Origin: an uncultured Marinifilum sp.
GTDB lineage: Bacteria > Bacteroidota > Bacteroidia > Bacteroidales > Marinifilaceae
Assembly: GCF_963677195.1 (NCBI RefSeq)
Contig: NZ_OY781918.1
Location: 3,770,923 to 3,834,922 of the forward strand
Length of the DNA: 64,000 nucleotides
Reading direction: 5' to 3'
The stretch's first letter is position 1. Every line of letters starts with the position of its first letter. The position numbers and the translations under genes are program-made. Under the pieces are notes generated by a model that ran no database searches, had not been told where the DNA came from, and worked only from the letters and a program-made list of their open reading frames with translations. Of this stretch, positions 44,734-54,126 are shown piece after piece.

Positions 44734-47217
44734 CTATTTAAATAGCTTATTTAAAAAATCTTTCCCTTTTTTCTCCAATTCTTTTTTTGCCTTACGTTCT
44801 AATTCCTTGGCTACTGCTTTCTGTGCCTGTTTAATGGCCTTACTTAAATCGGGTTTAACAACTGGATTATCGACTGTTCCGGTAATTTTAACAGCAACAT
44901 CAAAAGCAGGAACATTCTTTAATCCTGGTAAAACTTCAAAATATTGATTAATTTCCTTACCCAATTGCTCCTTAGGCAGTTTCATATCCATCGTAAAGTT
45001 TAACTTGCCATCTACCGATTGAGTTCCGTAAATAGTAGCAGAATTTCCTGCCACTTTAGTTTTAAAAGGTTTTACTTCCACATTTCCATTTGTAATTACA
45101 AAATTCATATCGAATTGAGTAACAGAAATACGTTTGTATTCATCGTTCTTTAAAGCAGCTGCCAATGCATCAAAAGCTTTATTCTCATTAATTATAATTT
45201 CGCGCGAACTTAGCGTACCTTCTCCATTAATACTAGCCGGAATTGGATTCATTTCTTCATCTAATGAAGATGAAACTGTAAGCTTAGAAGATATTTTTCC
45301 TGCACAATTCATTGCAATAGGCATCATTTTCTTAATCATGCTTAAGGAGTGATAAGCCGAATTGATATCAAAATTATTAATATCCATTGCAAAATTAGTT
45401 GTTGGCTTTTTAATATTTTTAGTGCTATAAGCTCCATTCATTGTCAATTCACCTTTCAACATATCCATAGACAAATTGGTAAGTTTTGCTGCAGAATTAC
45501 GCACTTCAATTAATCCTTTTACATTTTTAATATCCATTTGATCGAAACGAATATTTTTAAACACGGAACTTAATCGCAAATCTAAATTTGCAGGAATTTC
45601 GATAATAGAAAGTGGAATTGTATCTTCAACATTATCTTCTAATTTATCATCTTCGGTCATAAATTCGTTCAAATTCATCGAATTTGAACTTAAATTAAAG
45701 GTTCCCTTTAGCGTTTCATTCTTCATTGCATAAGGAATAAAATTTTCAATTTTACCCTTTAATTGAATATCCGATTCGCCAATTCTGGAATCGAATGAGT
45801 TTAAACTAATGTAAGCAGGGGTAAATTTCATTACCGATTTAATAATTTTTATTCCCTGAGGAAAATCTGGTGTTGTGAACACAAAATTATTTAGGCTAAC
45901 ATCTCCTTTCGCTGTAAATTTTTCATATTCTTCTTTCTCGATTGATGAATATCTTCCATTAAAAGAAATATCTGATGTAACCAAACCTGCAATATTTACG
46001 CTATCCATAGGAATAGCATGCTTAATTTTCTCAAAATCTACAACTCCTTTAAATAAACCACTTAACAAAGGATCGCTAATTGGATTTTTAACATGAAGCT
46101 CTGCATCGAAAGGGTTATTAGCCACCTCAAAATGAAATCTATTTACATCGGCACTTAATAAATCCAAATCACCACCGGGGTGATTAATCTGAGCATCAAT
46201 ATTTATTGATTCTACTGATTCTGGCAGATCGGCATATTTTATATTTGCATCGTTTACTTTTAAATTGGCCCCAAATGATGGATAAAAATTCTCGCGGTAC
46301 TCTCCTTTAACAAAAGCATTTAAATCTAGACTACCAGAAGTTTCTAATCCTTCCATTTCCGATTTAAAAACATCTGGCACCAATTCCAATAATGATTTAA
46401 AATCAGTTTTATTCGCTTTTAATTTTAAATCTAAATCGTAGGCATCCTGAATAATTCCCAATTTACCATCAATGGTGAAAGCCAAATTATTTATACCCAG
46501 TTTATTTTCTTGGAAGGTAAAAATCATATCTTCAAGATTAGCAGCAACAATTGCCTCTAAACTCAAATCACCCTTATTAACATATCTAACATCCTCAAAA
46601 TCAAAATCAATTCCTTTAACTGTACTTAAAATATTTAAATTAGTTGATTTTGCAGAAAAATCGCCACTTAAAGTTAAATCCAAGTCGGCAAGAGAAAACA
46701 CTGTTTTTAAACTTGCATCCTTATATTGTAAGGCAAAATTTTCAACTTTCACCTCTTCAAAAATCACTTTAAAATCGGAAGCTTCGCTTGTTTCCTCTTC
46801 TACAAGCTCATCTTCTCCGGTTAATTTTATAATATCCCAATTGGCTTTACCCGATTCCAATACTTTTGCATTTACCTTCGAGTTTGCAAGCACAATAGTA
46901 CCAACTTTTACTTTACTACCCGACAAGGCCGATGATAAATCGACGGCAGTGTAAAGACTACCAACAAATGCTAAAGTATCATTCTGAAATTCACCTTTAC
47001 CGGTAAGTCGCAAATTTTCGAGTTCAACATATAAGTTTGGAAAATTTTTAATCATCGATAAAGATAAGTCTCCAATTTCAACATTAGCATCCAAAGCATT
47101 ATCCATTTCGGATTGAACACGTTCAAATATCTGATCCTTAAAAAAATAAGGCAATACTAACAAGAGCGCTAAGAGGACAAGAATAAATCCTCCAAATATT
47201 TTAAGAAATTTCTTCAT
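44734..47217 (-). CDS. AsmA-family membrane-anchored protein
   Basis: An 827-residue protein from the preferred start at 47217 (MKKFLKIFGG); the frame opens at 47247 but the extra ten residues are not family-like. One N-terminal membrane helix (about 7-25) is followed by an AsmA N-terminal region (VEIGDLSLSMIKNFPNLYVEL) and a long periplasmic beta-rich repeat region. The C-terminal part is rich in Lys/Ala and ends in KGKDFLNKLF. AsmA-like proteins act in outer-membrane lipid transport. It is monocistronic. Confidence 0.85.
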   Translation of the reverse strand: MKKFLKIFGGFILVLLALLLVLPYFFKDQIFERVQSEMDNALDANVEIGDLSLSMIKNFPNLYVELENLRLTGKGEFQNDTLAFVGSLYTAVDLSSALSGSKVKVGTIVLANSKVNAKVLESGKANWDIIKLTGEDELVEEETSEASDFKVIFEEVKVENFALQYKDASLKTVFSLADLDLTLSGDFSAKSTNLNILSTVKGIDFDFEDVRYVNKGDLSLEAIVAANLEDMIFTFQENKLGINNLAFTIDGKLGIIQDAYDLDLKLKANKTDFKSLLELVPDVFKSEMEGLETSGSLDLNAFVKGEYRENFYPSFGANLKVNDANIKYADLPESVESINIDAQINHPGGDLDLLSADVNRFHFEVANNPFDAELHVKNPISDPLLSGLFKGVVDFEKIKHAIPMDSVNIAGLVTSDISFNGRYSSIEKEEYEKFTAKGDVSLNNFVFTTPDFPQGIKIIKSVMKFTPAYISLNSFDSRIGESDIQLKGKIENFIPYAMKNETLKGTFNLSSNSMNLNEFMTEDDKLEDNVEDTIPLSIIEIPANLDLRLSSVFKNIRFDQMDIKNVKGLIEVRNSAAKLTNLSMDMLKGELTMNGAYSTKNIKKPTTNFAMDINNFDINSAYHSLSMIKKMMPIAMNCAGKISSKLTVSSSLDEEMNPIPASINGEGTLSSREIIINENKAFDALAAALKNDEYKRISVTQFDMNFVITNGNVEVKPFKTKVAGNSATIYGTQSVDGKLNFTMDMKLPKEQLGKEINQYFEVLPGLKNVPAFDVAVKITGTVDNPVVKPDLSKAIKQAQKAVAKELERKAKKELEKKGKDFLNKLFK

Positions 47218-47415
47218 ATAATATACTTTAATGATTTTACATAACAAAAATAGAAAATGGTAAAGATATTTACCTTTTCACTGATAAAAAATATGCTTAC
47301 AAGTAAAATTAGTTTTTTTTTGTTGTGCCTCCGCACCTATCGCTAAGATTTATAGTTTTTTAATATTAAAAAAAATTGATTACGAAATTTAAATACCAAA
47401 AAAAACAGAAAACAC

Positions 47416-47447
47416 TTGTATTACTAATCAATTTTTATCTATATTTG
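47416..47447 (+). promoter_or_regulatory. Promoter of first tRNA-Arg
   Basis: TTG (47416-47418), a 21-bp spacer and TATATTTG (47440-47447), followed by GC-ACCGCC. This matches the Bacteroidota primary sigma consensus and is duplicated at the second tRNA gene with the same spacing. Confidence 0.82.
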
Positions 47448-47468
47448 CACCGCCTTAACAGGAAAAAA

Positions 47469-47542
47469 GGACGCGTAGCATAACTGGATAGTGCACCACG
47501 TTACGGCCGTGGAGGTTGGGGGTTCGACTCCCTCCGTGTTCA
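47469..47542 (+). tRNA. tRNA-Arg (anticodon ACG), copy 1
   Basis: A 74-nt cloverleaf: acceptor GGACGCG/CGTGTTC with two G-U pairs, D-arm GCAT/GTGC, anticodon stem CCACG/CGTGG with loop TTACGGC giving anticodon ACG, and T-arm GGGGG/CCCTC with loop TTCGACT. No encoded CCA. It differs from copy 2 only in the T-loop. Confidence 0.93.
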
Positions 47543-47546
47543 CAAA

Positions 47547-47579
47547 AAAACTCATCAAATTACTGATGAGTTTTTTTTT
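47547..47579 (+). terminator. Terminator after first tRNA-Arg
   Basis: AAAACTCATCA (47547-47557) pairs perfectly with TGATGAGTTTT (47564-47574), followed by more T residues, 5 bp after the tRNA. Confidence 0.92.
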
Positions 47580-47792
47580 GCAATAAATTTAACTTAGAAT
47601 TTTCCGGTAAAAATCACATAAGCCTCATTCCTATTATAATTCCAGCAACACATAAACTTTTCAACTCCCACTACAAACACTATAAATAAAAGTATGAAAT
47701 ATTTATAGTGTAACTCAGGCATATTGGTAAAATTCATTCTGCATGCTCGAGCCAAAAAGTAAACGGCATAAGTTTCAATAATCAAGAGCTTT

Positions 47793-48500
47793 TTAAATCG
47801 AATTCTTATCTGTAAGAAATTTTTCTGCCAATAATTCTTTATAACTTTTTCGGTAAGTTCACTTTTAAAAACAAATTCGTATCTAATATCCATAACATAA
47901 GCTTTTAATCGCATTTTATAACAAAGCTTATCGTACTTCATATCACTTACAAATATTATTGTTATTGGTTTTGCCAGATAAATAAACTGTGAAAGCTTAG
48001 CAACTTCAGTAGCAATATTTCTTACCTTTTTTGTGTTAATTGTTATTGGTAAATATATTTCGGCTACCACCTGGCAATTTGTTTCACCAATATTTGAGTT
48101 TGATATTGATTGATTCATCAATTCTCCATTTGGAAAACTTACTACCGAATCGTCGGCAGTATGAATTCTAGTAGATCTTAAAGACATATCGAGTACCTCG
48201 CCATAAGTACTCCCAACCTCTATTTTATCTCCAACTTTAAAGGATCTGTCGATTAAAATAACAAAGCCACCAAATATGTTTTTCAAAATATCCTAAGCAG
48301 CAAAACCAACAGCTACACCAACAGAAGCACCCAATGCAATTAAAGATTCTAAAGGTGGACGGAATATTCCACGAATTAATAAAAACTTTAATAATTTAGG
48401 ATATTGTTGCCCCTTTAATTACCCAATAATTATTATCAACTGCAATGCAGATAAATTCTACAATATTTTTTTCAATTTTAAATGTCTGATAATAATAACA
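47793..48500 (-). pseudogene. MscS-family mechanosensitive channel, broken
   Basis: Pieces of a minus-strand MscS gene can be joined: DNNYWVIKG in one frame, then QQYPKLLKF...GASVGVAVGFAA in a second frame (shift near 48410), then a TAG at 48293-48295 where Q of the conserved AAQDILKN is expected, then DILKNIFGGFVILIDRSFKVGDKIEV and the beta domain, and another shift near 47820 before the natural end KELLAEKFLTDKNSI (stop at 47793). One nonsense and two frameshifts make it non-functional. Its 5' end is not identified. The open frame continuing to 47594 is read-through. Confidence 0.85.
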
Positions 48501-48534
48501 AAAGGTTTTTTTTGTGATTTTTTTTCGAAAACAC

Positions 48535-48566
48535 TTGTATACAACAAGCAAAATTCCCTATATTTG
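48535..48566 (+). promoter_or_regulatory. Promoter of second tRNA-Arg
   Basis: TTG (48535-48537), a 21-bp spacer and TATATTTG (48559-48566), the same layout as in front of copy 1. The spacer sequence has diverged, but the boxes and the leader ACCGCCTTAACAGG are identical. Confidence 0.82.
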
Positions 48567-48587
48567 CACCGCCTTAACAGGAAAAAA

Positions 48588-48661
48588 GGACGCGTAGCAT
48601 AACTGGATAGTGCACCACGTTACGGCCGTGGAGGTTGGGGGTTCGAATCCCTCCGTGTTCA
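48588..48661 (+). tRNA. tRNA-Arg (anticodon ACG), copy 2
   Basis: A 74-nt tRNA identical to copy 1 except for the T-loop (TTCGAAT versus TTCGACT). Acceptor, D, anticodon (ACG) and T arms all pair. No encoded CCA. It lies 310 bp upstream of a tyrosine integrase gene. Confidence 0.94.
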
Positions 48662-48684
48662 CAACTTAGGATTCATTTAGAATC

Positions 48685-48720
48685 AAACACCTGTAAATCC
48701 ATTGATTTACAGGTGTTTTT
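48685..48720 (+). terminator. Terminator after second tRNA-Arg
   Basis: A 15-bp perfect stem (AAACACCTGTAAATC, 48685-48699, with 48704-48718), a 4-nt loop and a T-run, 23 bp after the tRNA. It differs in sequence from the terminator of copy 1. Confidence 0.93.
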
Positions 48721-48971
48721 ATTTTCTACATATTCATTCTATTACAAATAAAACCATTAGGAAAGGGAACTCACAGGTGAACAAATACCCACTCATAAAC
48801 TGTTCACCGAAATCCATATAACAATCTGTATTAAAAGGCATTAAATGACACCAACTTTAATTTTTTATTTTTATAAGTGCTTGTTTTTTCGTAAATTGTA
48901 CTAAACATCATTCATCAATTTACGCAACTTTTGGTAAAAACCGATATCAATTGTAGTAAAATCAACAGAGC

Positions 48972-50132
48972 ATGAGCAATTTTTCCACCTTAAATATCAG
49001 CTTTTTAATACGAAAAAACCGTAGTAATAAGCATGGAGAAGCTCCTATCTACATACGCATATCGGTTGAACAAGAACGTGTTGAAATAGCTACAGGAAGA
49101 TATATTCATCCTTTAAAATGGAACAGCAAACTGAGTAAAGCCTTTCCTAAAAAGAAAGGTGGAGTACAAATAAATCAATTTCTGGACGCTATTAAAAACC
49201 GAATTTACGATCATCATACCGAAATGGTAAAGAATGATGAAGAGATCAATGCAAAAAAGCTTAAATCTCGTTTTCTTGGCACTAATAAAGATAGAAAAAT
49301 GCTTCTGGAAGTATTTGAATATCACAACAAACAGATTTCAGACTTGGTTGGAGTTTCTTACGCTCCTGGCACCTTAGGGAGGTATAATACAGCTTTAGGT
49401 CACATTAAGAATTTTCTAAAACACCAATATAATCTTAAAGACATCCCTCTAAACCGAATTAAGTATTCTTTTATTGTAGATTTTGAACACTATTTGAAAA
49501 CGGTTGGTAAATGCAATAACAATACAACGAATAGATACATTAAAAACTTTAAAAAGATAATTATTCTCGCTATTAAAAATGAATGGATAAACAAAGATCC
49601 TTTTACAAAATACAAATCTACTTTGGTAGAAGTTAAAAGAGAGTGCCTTAATAAAGAAGAACTTAAAAAACTTGAAAACCTAAAACTATCAATCCCACGC
49701 TTAGATTTTGTAAGAGACATCTTTTTATTCTCTTGTTATTCTGGCTTGGCATATATTGATGTTACCAACCTTACTACAGAAAACATCAGAAAAGGAATCG
49801 ATGGTAATAATTGGATTATTTCACAACGACAGAAAACAAAAGTTCCTTCAAATATTCCATTACTTCCTATTCCCGAACAATTAATAAAAAAATATAAATC
49901 ATCCCCAGGCAAAAAATCTGAGAACCATATACTTCCTCACCTTAGCAATCAAAAACTAAATGCTTACTTGAAAGAATTGGCTGATCTAACTGGAATTACT
50001 AAAAACTTAACTTTTCATATTGCCAGACATACATTCGCAACAACAGTGACTTTAGCCAATGGAGTTCCAATCGAATCCATAAGTTCAATGCTTGGTGAAA
50101 ATAGCAAATTTAAAACCAACAATTTTTCGTAA
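48972..50132 (+). pseudogene. Tyrosine recombinase/integrase truncated by IS21
   Basis: The frame has an N-terminal arm-DNA-binding domain (about 8-95), a SAM-like core-binding domain (about 105-205) and most of the catalytic domain, with K in QRQKTKVP and HIAR in the HxxR box (about 349-352). Native sequence ends at the SMLG motif (residue about 374, 50095). The final residues and stop come from the IS21 end, and the catalytic tyrosine is lost. Length and type match Bacteroidota phage or conjugative element integrases. It starts 310 bp after a tRNA-Arg gene. Confidence 0.88.
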
Positions 50133-50209
50133 AAGTAAACCATCATTTTTCGATAAAAAATATATTAATCAACGCTCTGATTGTTGAGGGAGCGTAGCGG
50201 ACGATGCAA

Positions 50210-50971
50210 TCAGAGCGTTGATTGCTGCTCAAAGATTGTTTTCCTGTTCTCCATTCTGTAACTTTTACCTTCTAGTTTTACCACCTCACATTTAAACAAT
50301 AATCTATCCAATAATGCTGTAGCCAATACTTCATCATCGAGCATTTCTGCCCATTGCTGAGGTGATTTATTTGTTGTGATTATTACAGATGTTTGTTCGT
50401 GCAGGTGATTTATAAGATTAAAAAAGGCTATAGCTTCATGTTTCTTGATAGGGAACAACATTATATCGTCTATGGCCACTAAATGGGACTTTAAAAGGCG
50501 GTTATAGGTATTGAGAGCACTGGATGTCATTTCTTTCAATTTTAGCACCGTTATTAGCTCCTCCATTGTAATGAAGTAAGCTTTATGACCAGATTTTACG
50601 GCATCGCTAACCAAGCCGCCGGCAACATACGTTTTTCCTGTTCCTGAGGGCCCCATTAGTATCAGGTTATAATTTTGTTCCATCCATAATAATTCCCGTA
50701 ATTGTTTCAATTGAGGCACAGTCATACCATTTGCCGTGTTAAAGTCATACTTGTCCAGGTTGTGATCTTTAGGCAGGCGGGCTAATTTCATTCTCCTGTC
50801 AAGATCTGTTTTCTTTCTGTGCTGAACCTCTCTTTGCAAGAGCTGTAATGTAAATTCCTGATAAGATGGTTTGTCTATCTGTGCCTGATGAAGCAATACT
50901 TCTGGTTCGTTCTTCATCTTTGTCAGCCGTAAAATATCGGCATAGTTTTTAATTTGATCTAATAGCTTCAT
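50210..50971 (-). CDS. istB: IS21 helper ATPase IstB
   Basis: A 253-residue AAA+ protein. Walker A GPSGTGKT (about 107-114) and Walker B LVAIDDIM are intact, with the IstB-like C-terminal part (LLDRLLFKCEVV). It forms a filament on target DNA that directs the IstA transposase. It lies 3 bp after istA. Confidence 0.96.
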   Translation of the reverse strand: MKLLDQIKNYADILRLTKMKNEPEVLLHQAQIDKPSYQEFTLQLLQREVQHRKKTDLDRRMKLARLPKDHNLDKYDFNTANGMTVPQLKQLRELLWMEQNYNLILMGPSGTGKTYVAGGLVSDAVKSGHKAYFITMEELITVLKLKEMTSSALNTYNRLLKSHLVAIDDIMLFPIKKHEAIAFFNLINHLHEQTSVIITTNKSPQQWAEMLDDEVLATALLDRLLFKCEVVKLEGKSYRMENRKTIFEQQSTL

Positions 50972-50974
50972 TTT

Positions 50975-52543
50975 TTAATTCATTATTGATTCATATTCAT
51001 TGATATCACTTTTCTGAGGTTGCATATCATCATTTTGCTGCTTATTCAAATTGCCGGTTTCTATACAAACATTGTGTTTTACATTCTTTAGAGCTTGCTC
51101 ATTTTCAAAGTAATTCAGTACTTCGGCGAAACGATTGGCATTTAGTATCTGATTTTCATAACAGTAAACAAGGGCTAATTTGGTTATTTCCTGAGATGAA
51201 CTTTCAATGTTCTTTTGTATAACTCGGAGATTATCATGGAAATACCGGGGTTTATTTTTCTCTATTGCTGCCAAATATTGTTCGGTTTGAGGAATATATC
51301 TTAAGCTTTCAAAAACCAGCTCATAGGTTTTTTGCAGAGTCTTTGACTTTTCCCTTGCATGGTCATTGTTTTTAATAATCCGACCTGTATCTAAAGACAG
51401 CTCATGTGTGGCCAGCAACAGGTTATCATTCGTATAAAAGAAAAGCTTCATTTCTTTTTCTTCCAGTAAAACATTGGTACCCCTGTCTTGATATGTACCC
51501 AAAGGCAAGCTGTAGTAATTACTTCGATAAAGCACCGTGTTATCTTTTCTTACAGGATATGTCGGCAAGTTTAAAAATGGTTTTTCCGGTTTTCCGCTAT
51601 AGGTCAGCAGGTATTGCTTTTCTTTTTCCCACTCTTGTTTTGGGATACGCCTGGTTGTTCCATGTATCTTCGCATTTCCAGTACGATCAAGCCATTGTAA
51701 AACTTCTTTTTGCAATCTGTCAATATCCTGGAATACTCTTCCTTTCAGATAATTGTGTTTTACGTATTTTACTACATTTTCAACTTTCCCTTTGCTTTCA
51801 GGGTCTGCTTTTCTGCAAAATATCACCTCAAAGGGATGTGCATTTGTAAACTGCATAAATCCATCAGTAAGAAGAACATCTCCAAGATTTTCATCTTTTA
51901 TAAAAACACGATCCTGATCATAGATTATTCGACGGGGGATTCCCTGAAAATATTCGAATGCCAGTTCATGTGCATAATTTGCTGTCTCTGTAGTAAATGG
52001 CATTCGTTGACAGTAAACAAACTTTTGTCGGGAACGGGAAAGTACCATTGTAAAAAAGTAAATTTTAACCCTGCCACTTCCACTGCTAAGCATGCGGTAT
52101 GATCCAAAATCTACCTGTGCCTCTTCTCCGTATTCTGTTTCAGGAAGCTTCTCGTACTGCCGTGGAAGTTTTTCTTTATACTTGGGTATATTTTGCTCCT
52201 TTCTTACGGTTTGAACAAAATTATAGACTGTTTTGCTGCTTACATCCGGCAGATCGGAATAATGTTCTTTTAATCTATCTTCAACCTGGGCTGCTGATAA
52301 ATAGGGTGCACCTTCCAATAATTCTTTCACAAAATTATAATACCCATTTAGCTTTTTGGGCATTCTGCGAGGTGTACTGATCCATGATAAAAACTGAGCT
52401 TCACTCATTAAAAGATATTTGCGTACAGTTCCTCTGTCGATACCTAACTCTAATTTGATTTGACTTTGATTTAGTCCTTCTGCTGATAATTCTTTAACTT
52501 TGTACCACATAAAAACTTTTTTGTTTTTATTCATAGTCTTCAT
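50975..52543 (-). CDS. istA: IS21 transposase IstA
   Basis: A 522-residue transposase with an N-terminal HTH (about 20-45, NQSQIKLELGIDRGTVRKY) and the DDE catalytic triad D145 (QVDFGS), D209 (IIYDQD) and E255 (SKGKVE). Length is normal and no frameshift is seen, so the element may still be active. The start may be at the first or fourth codon (both Met). Confidence 0.96.
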   Translation of the reverse strand: MKTMNKNKKVFMWYKVKELSAEGLNQSQIKLELGIDRGTVRKYLLMSEAQFLSWISTPRRMPKKLNGYYNFVKELLEGAPYLSAAQVEDRLKEHYSDLPDVSSKTVYNFVQTVRKEQNIPKYKEKLPRQYEKLPETEYGEEAQVDFGSYRMLSSGSGRVKIYFFTMVLSRSRQKFVYCQRMPFTTETANYAHELAFEYFQGIPRRIIYDQDRVFIKDENLGDVLLTDGFMQFTNAHPFEVIFCRKADPESKGKVENVVKYVKHNYLKGRVFQDIDRLQKEVLQWLDRTGNAKIHGTTRRIPKQEWEKEKQYLLTYSGKPEKPFLNLPTYPVRKDNTVLYRSNYYSLPLGTYQDRGTNVLLEEKEMKLFFYTNDNLLLATHELSLDTGRIIKNNDHAREKSKTLQKTYELVFESLRYIPQTEQYLAAIEKNKPRYFHDNLRVIQKNIESSSQEITKLALVYCYENQILNANRFAEVLNYFENEQALKNVKHNVCIETGNLNKQQNDDMQPQKSDINEYESIMN

Positions 52544-52633
52544 TTTTTTTTGGTTCGCAACCTAAAGATGAAGGCTATTTTTGTTTTTGCAAGTGATGAT
52601 TTTCAATTGCGAAAAATTGATGGTACAAATTTT

Positions 52634-53296
52634 CTATTTACAGGTATAAATCAGAAATACCAATCCACCCAGAAATAAAGCTCCCAACCAAAAATTTTCT
52701 TTAAACGATTCTGATGCACTCATAACCCAACGAGTTAACAAAGGCAATTCGCCATTAAAACGACTAAAAATGTCAACAAACATGGGAACAATAAAATTCA
52801 TCATGAAAATAACAACCAGAAATGCGGTGGCAATTACAATTGCAGGATAGGTAAAAGTATTCACCAATTGCCTTCTTTGTTTTATTTTATTGGTAAAAAA
52901 AGCAGTTAAATCTAACAGCACTTCCTTTAATCGTCCGGTTTCTTCACCAATACCAACACTATAACATTCGTGAGCTGAAAATTTATCTGAACTTCTCATT
53001 GCTTCAGAAAGATTCTGTCCCCCAATCAAAGCATCGTACAAATTTGTGAACAACTCTTTTTCTTTTGTTTTTTTCTGCTCGTCGCAAATTATTTTTAATG
53101 CCGTTCGCATATCAATTCCCGAAGAAATTAACATGCCTAGTCCGGAATAGAAATCCTCTTTTTGCTTATCTTTTATCTTGTTCCCCGATAAGGATATCTC
53201 CTTATTTAAGAAGTCGAAAGAACCTGTTTGACTCTTGTTCTTCTTTTGTTCTTTCTTCTCTTTGGGTACAGATATTTCCTTTAAGTTAATGCTCAT
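52634..53296 (-). pseudogene. GspF/PilC-like inner membrane protein, truncated by IS21
   Basis: A T2SF-domain protein whose preferred start is 53296 (ATG overlapping the stop of the pseudopilin gene). It has a Lys/Glu-rich cytoplasmic lead, the first T2SF domain with ISSGIDMRTALKII and GEETGRL, then a first membrane pair. Only the first T2SF repeat and a bit more remain, about 220 of the 350-400 residues expected. The last two codons and the stop come from the IS21 end. The loss should disable the platform protein, unless a second copy exists. Confidence 0.88.
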
Positions 53297-53771
53297 GATT
53301 TTTCTCTTTCCAATTAAAAAGCAATGCTTTTCCATATTCTTTTCTAAATCGAAAAGAATGATTCATGCCTGTATCTGCCACCTCAAACATTAGTGATTTC
53401 ACATAAGGAGAACCTCCTTCTTTTTCTATCAAAAAATTCCTGGTCTTCAATCCAAATGTATCTTTTTGATTTCCCCTACGCAGAATTAAAAAATCCTTTG
53501 CAAAAACACAATCAGCAAATTGCACACTATCTGTGAACAGAAGAATTTCATCCTCCATTCGAATACTTTTTGCTGTATGAAACCAATTGTTTAGTGCATT
53601 TTGAACCATTAAAACTTCTGATAAACTGTTTGCACTCTTCTCTTGCATGGCCCGGTATTGCTGAAAATGTCGATATCCCAATGTAATAATCCCAAGCACT
53701 AAAAGGCTTAAAATCATCACCATGATAATTTCCACTAAAGTAAAAGCCTTTATTTTATTTGGTTTCTTCAT
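53286..53771 (-). CDS. Pseudopilin with type IV prepilin signal
   Basis: A 161-residue protein with a class III signal: a basic lead, then A9/F10 (KAFTLVEIIMV) with Glu at +5 (E14) and a hydrophobic helix to about 33. The rest is a pilin-like globular domain (LMVQNALNNWFHTAKS...). It resembles GspH/GspJ-type minor pseudopilins. It overlaps the neighbouring pseudopilin gene by 17 bp and the GspF gene start by 11 bp, so the genes are translationally coupled. Confidence 0.82.
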   Translation of the reverse strand: MKKPNKIKAFTLVEIIMVMILSLLVLGIITLGYRHFQQYRAMQEKSANSLSEVLMVQNALNNWFHTAKSIRMEDEILLFTDSVQFADCVFAKDFLILRRGNQKDTFGLKTRNFLIEKEGGSPYVKSLMFEVADTGMNHSFRFRKEYGKALLFNWKEKNHEH

Positions 53772-54126
53772 CAGTATCAGGTTTAAAATTGATTAACCTT
53801 CTTTTTTCAGCTAAGAACCTGTTCTCCCCTGTCATGGCCTTCATATATAATAACAACACGTCTTTCTTTCCTTCCAGCTCAACAACACTCTCAAAAATAA
53901 TCATTCCATTTACCCGAATCGTATCTTCATGTACAACAGGCTTTAGTTCCAGCTGATAAGTTCTGTTCTTCATCCATAACAATGCCTTTGCTTTTCGGTT
54001 TGCATTGTAATTTTTACCTGTTTTCACTACAATTGTCATTGCCATGGCTAACACCAACATGCCAATTAACAAAGCAATAATCACCTCAATAATGCTACTC
54101 CCTTTTATGCGCTTCAATACAAACAT
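53755..54126 (-). CDS. Minor pseudopilin-like protein
   Basis: A 123-residue protein with a prepilin-type N-terminus: KG/SSIIEV with Gly at -1, Ser at +1 and Glu14 at +5, followed by a hydrophobic helix (to about 32). The remainder is short and GspI-like in size. It overlaps genes on both sides (17 bp and 13 bp). Confidence 0.75.
   Translation of the reverse strand: MFVLKRIKGSSIIEVIIALLIGMLVLAMAMTIVVKTGKNYNANRKAKALLWMKNRTYQLELKPVVHEDTIRVNGMIIFESVVELEGKKDVLLLYMKAMTGENRFLAEKRRLINFKPDTDEETK

Larger units (their letters stand above)
50096..52642 (-). mobile_element. IS21-family insertion sequence
   Basis: A 2547-bp element with the istA-istB pair on the minus strand. Its ends are imperfect inverted repeats beginning TG(A/T)AAATAG; the similarity extends over roughly 50 bp with a repeated CAATTTTTCG block. 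The left flank is the integrase gene and the right flank is the GspF-like gene. The bases next to the ends (TTGG and GGTA) are not a target duplication. Confidence 0.92.

Noticed and set aside
46472..46954. A 160-codon plus-strand frame inside the AsmA-like gene
   Set aside because: Ser/Lys/Leu-rich antisense shadow; the minus-strand gene has clear domain structure across the whole region.
47594..47792. The C-terminal 66 codons of the open frame covering the MscS remnant
   Set aside because: The family end lies at 47793 in another frame; this stretch is read-through after a frameshift, not a conserved domain.
51406..52102. Plus-strand open frames of 130-147 codons inside istA
   Set aside because: They are antisense to an intact DDE transposase and have no recognisable features.
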